5,501 nucleotides of DNA from Clostridiales bacterium (GTDB lineage Bacteria > Bacillota > Clostridia > Christensenellales > Pumilibacteraceae): assembly GCA_029069015.1 (NCBI GenBank), contig JAIEBL010000274.1, positions 1 through 5,501 of the forward strand, given 5' to 3'. The notes below the pieces were generated by a model. That model had not been told where the DNA came from. It did not search any database and saw only the letters and a program-made list of their open reading frames with translations. Both the position numbers and the translations under genes were made by a program. Of this stretch, positions 4,259 to 5,501 are shown piece by piece (position 1 is the first letter of the stretch; each line of letters starts with the position of its first letter).

Positions 4259-4262
4259 TGGT

Positions 4263-5501
4263 ATGATTTCGGTCAATAACGTAAGTTTGCAATTCGGCAG
4301 CCGCGTGCTGTTCGAAAACGTAAACCTCAAATTTACGAAAGGGAACTGCTACGGCATTATCGGCGCGAACGGTGCGGGCAAGAGTACGTTTCTGAAAATT
4401 TTGTCGGGCGAGCTTGAACCGAACAAGGGCGACGTGACCATCGACAAAAACGAGCGCATGAGCATTTTGGCGCAGAACCAGAACGCCTACGACGAGTGCA
4501 CGGTGCGCGAATGCGTCATGTGGGGGCATAAGCGGCTCATGGAGATTGCAAAGGAGCGCGATCGGCTGTATGCCAAGCCCGATTTTACCGACGCTGACGG
4601 TGAGCTTGCGGCGGTCTTAGAGGGCGAGTTTGCCGAGCTGAACGGCTACGAAGCGGAGTCGGCGGCGGAGACGCTCCTGATGGGTTTGAAAATTGACGCG
4701 TCGCTTTTCGATACGCTCATGGGCGACGTAGATGCAAAGCTCAAAGTCAAGGTACTGCTCGCGCAAGCGCTGTTCGGAAACCCCGATATTCTGGTGCTCG
4801 ACGAGCCGACCAACAACCTCGACGCAAAATCGGTCAAGTGGCTCGAAGATTACCTCATGGAAATGGATGACGCCATCGTCATTATCGTATCGCACAACCG
4901 TCACTTTCTCAACCGCGTCTGCACGCATATCTGCGATGTGGACTTCAAGCAAATCAATATTTTCGTAGGCAACTACGATTTCTGGTACGAAACGAGCCAG
5001 ATGCTCGCGCGGCAGGCAAAAGAGCAGAATAAAAAGATGGAAGCGCGCGCGAAAGAACTGCAAGAGTTTATTGCAAGGTTTAGCGCCAACGCAAGCAAGA
5101 GCAAGCAAGCCACGAGCCGCAAACGTGAGCTCGAAAAGATCAAGCTCGAAGATATCAAGCCTTCGTCGCGCCGCTATCCGTTTATCGACTTTAAATACGA
5201 ACGCGAAATCGGCAACGAGATATTGGAAGTCGAGGGGCTGACGAAAAAAGGCTTTTTCGAGAACGTTTCCTTCAAGCTCAAACGCAACGACAAAATCGGC
5301 TTTCTGTGCTCCAACTCGCTCTGCATGAGCATGCTTTTCGACGTCCTTACGGGCAAAGAGCAACCCGACGCGGGCTATTTCAAATGGGGGCAGACGATCA
5401 CGGCGGCATACTTACCGCAAAACTTCGACGACTTTTTCGACGGGTGCGACCTTACGCTCGTGGAATGGCTGAGCCAATACAGCAAGGATCACTACGAAGA
5501 G
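4263..5501 (+). CDS. ybiT: ABC-F family ATPase, YbiT/YkpA subfamily (3' end outside window)
   Basis: An open frame of 413 codons runs off the right edge; the family is about 530-540 residues long, so roughly three quarters is present. The first ATPase domain has Walker A GANGAGKST (34-42), Walker B LVLDEPTNNLD (177-187) with catalytic Glu181, and the switch His211 in SHNRH. The interdomain linker contains FSANASKSKQATSR (273-286) and PSSRRYPF, hallmarks of the YbiT/YkpA branch, closest to B. subtilis YkpA as I recall it. The second domain begins near residue 325. ABC-F proteins lack membrane segments and act at the ribosomal E site, with the linker reaching the P-site tRNA; the exact role of YbiT/YkpA is less clear than for the antibiotic-resistance branches. 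Oddities: the NBD1 signature reads GDVDAKLKVKV (154-164), not LSGGE, and the NBD2 P-loop reads CSNSLCMSMLF (349-359) without Lys. It has its own promoter and a hairpin leader. Confidence 0.95.
   Translation, partial: MISVNNVSLQFGSRVLFENVNLKFTKGNCYGIIGANGAGKSTFLKILSGELEPNKGDVTIDKNERMSILAQNQNAYDECTVRECVMWGHKRLMEIAKERDRLYAKPDFTDADGELAAVLEGEFAELNGYEAESAAETLLMGLKIDASLFDTLMGDVDAKLKVKVLLAQALFGNPDILVLDEPTNNLDAKSVKWLEDYLMEMDDAIVIIVSHNRHFLNRVCTHICDVDFKQINIFVGNYDFWYETSQMLARQAKEQNKKMEARAKELQEFIARFSANASKSKQATSRKRELEKIKLEDIKPSSRRYPFIDFKYEREIGNEILEVEGLTKKGFFENVSFKLKRNDKIGFLCSNSLCMSMLFDVLTGKEQPDAGYFKWGQTITAAYLPQNFDDFFDGCDLTLVEWLSQYSKDHYEE

Noticed and set aside
4617..5363. 248-codon minus-strand open frame, with further minus-strand frames at 4197-4529 and 4973-5158
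   Set aside because: They lie antisense to the clearly recognised ABC-F gene. The long open reading is a by-product of its codon usage, and the translations match no family I know.

Overview
The window looks like chromosomal DNA of a mid-GC member of the Clostridia (Bacillota), probably an uncultured gut-type lineage. This rests on an ssb-rpsR gene pair with strong Shine-Dalgarno sites, a YkpA-type ABC-F ATPase, a DUF6809-like small protein, and a repeat-rich surface protein ending in a Cys-containing membrane tail. The exact order or family is a guess.

Left part (1-2495): the 3' end of ssb is followed 29 bases later by rpsR, which ends at an intrinsic terminator (554-586). A near-consensus extended -10 promoter (633-661) then drives a 587-residue secreted surface protein (732-2495). 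That protein has a signal peptide, a malectin-like beta-sandwich region, four 72-residue Listeria-Bacteroides (InlB B-type) repeats and a C-terminal membrane anchor preceded by a Gly-Cys motif.

Middle part (2496-3640): a repeat island. Ten related palindromic arms share the ends CGTCATTGCGA and GAAGCAATCCAG and alternate in orientation, giving five inverted pairs (2605-2700, 2795-3181, 3205-3290, 3314-3399, 3423-3519). One pair tightly encloses an intact 98-residue GIY-YIG nuclease gene on the minus strand (2836-3132). The stretch 3146-3454 is also a 109-bp tandem amplification of [right arm, linker, left arm, spacer]. The arms differ in sequence inside but keep a hairpin fold. The arrangement recalls REP/BIME elements with a RAYT gene, but with a GIY-YIG nuclease in the RAYT position. 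It is the most interesting item in the window. Hairpin terminators bound the island (2712-2757, 3596-3631).

Right part (3640-5501): a small AT-rich gene of the DUF6809 type (3809-4072) has its own promoter with palindromes around the -35. It is followed by an extended -10 promoter, a leader containing a terminator-like hairpin, and the first 413 codons of a YbiT/YkpA-type ABC-F ATPase that runs off the window. In that protein the P-loop of the second ATPase domain and the signature loop of the first, which together form one composite ATP site, are both degenerate.

The left and right parts are ordinary core and surface functions. The repeat island and the DUF6809-like gene look like accessory DNA between them.
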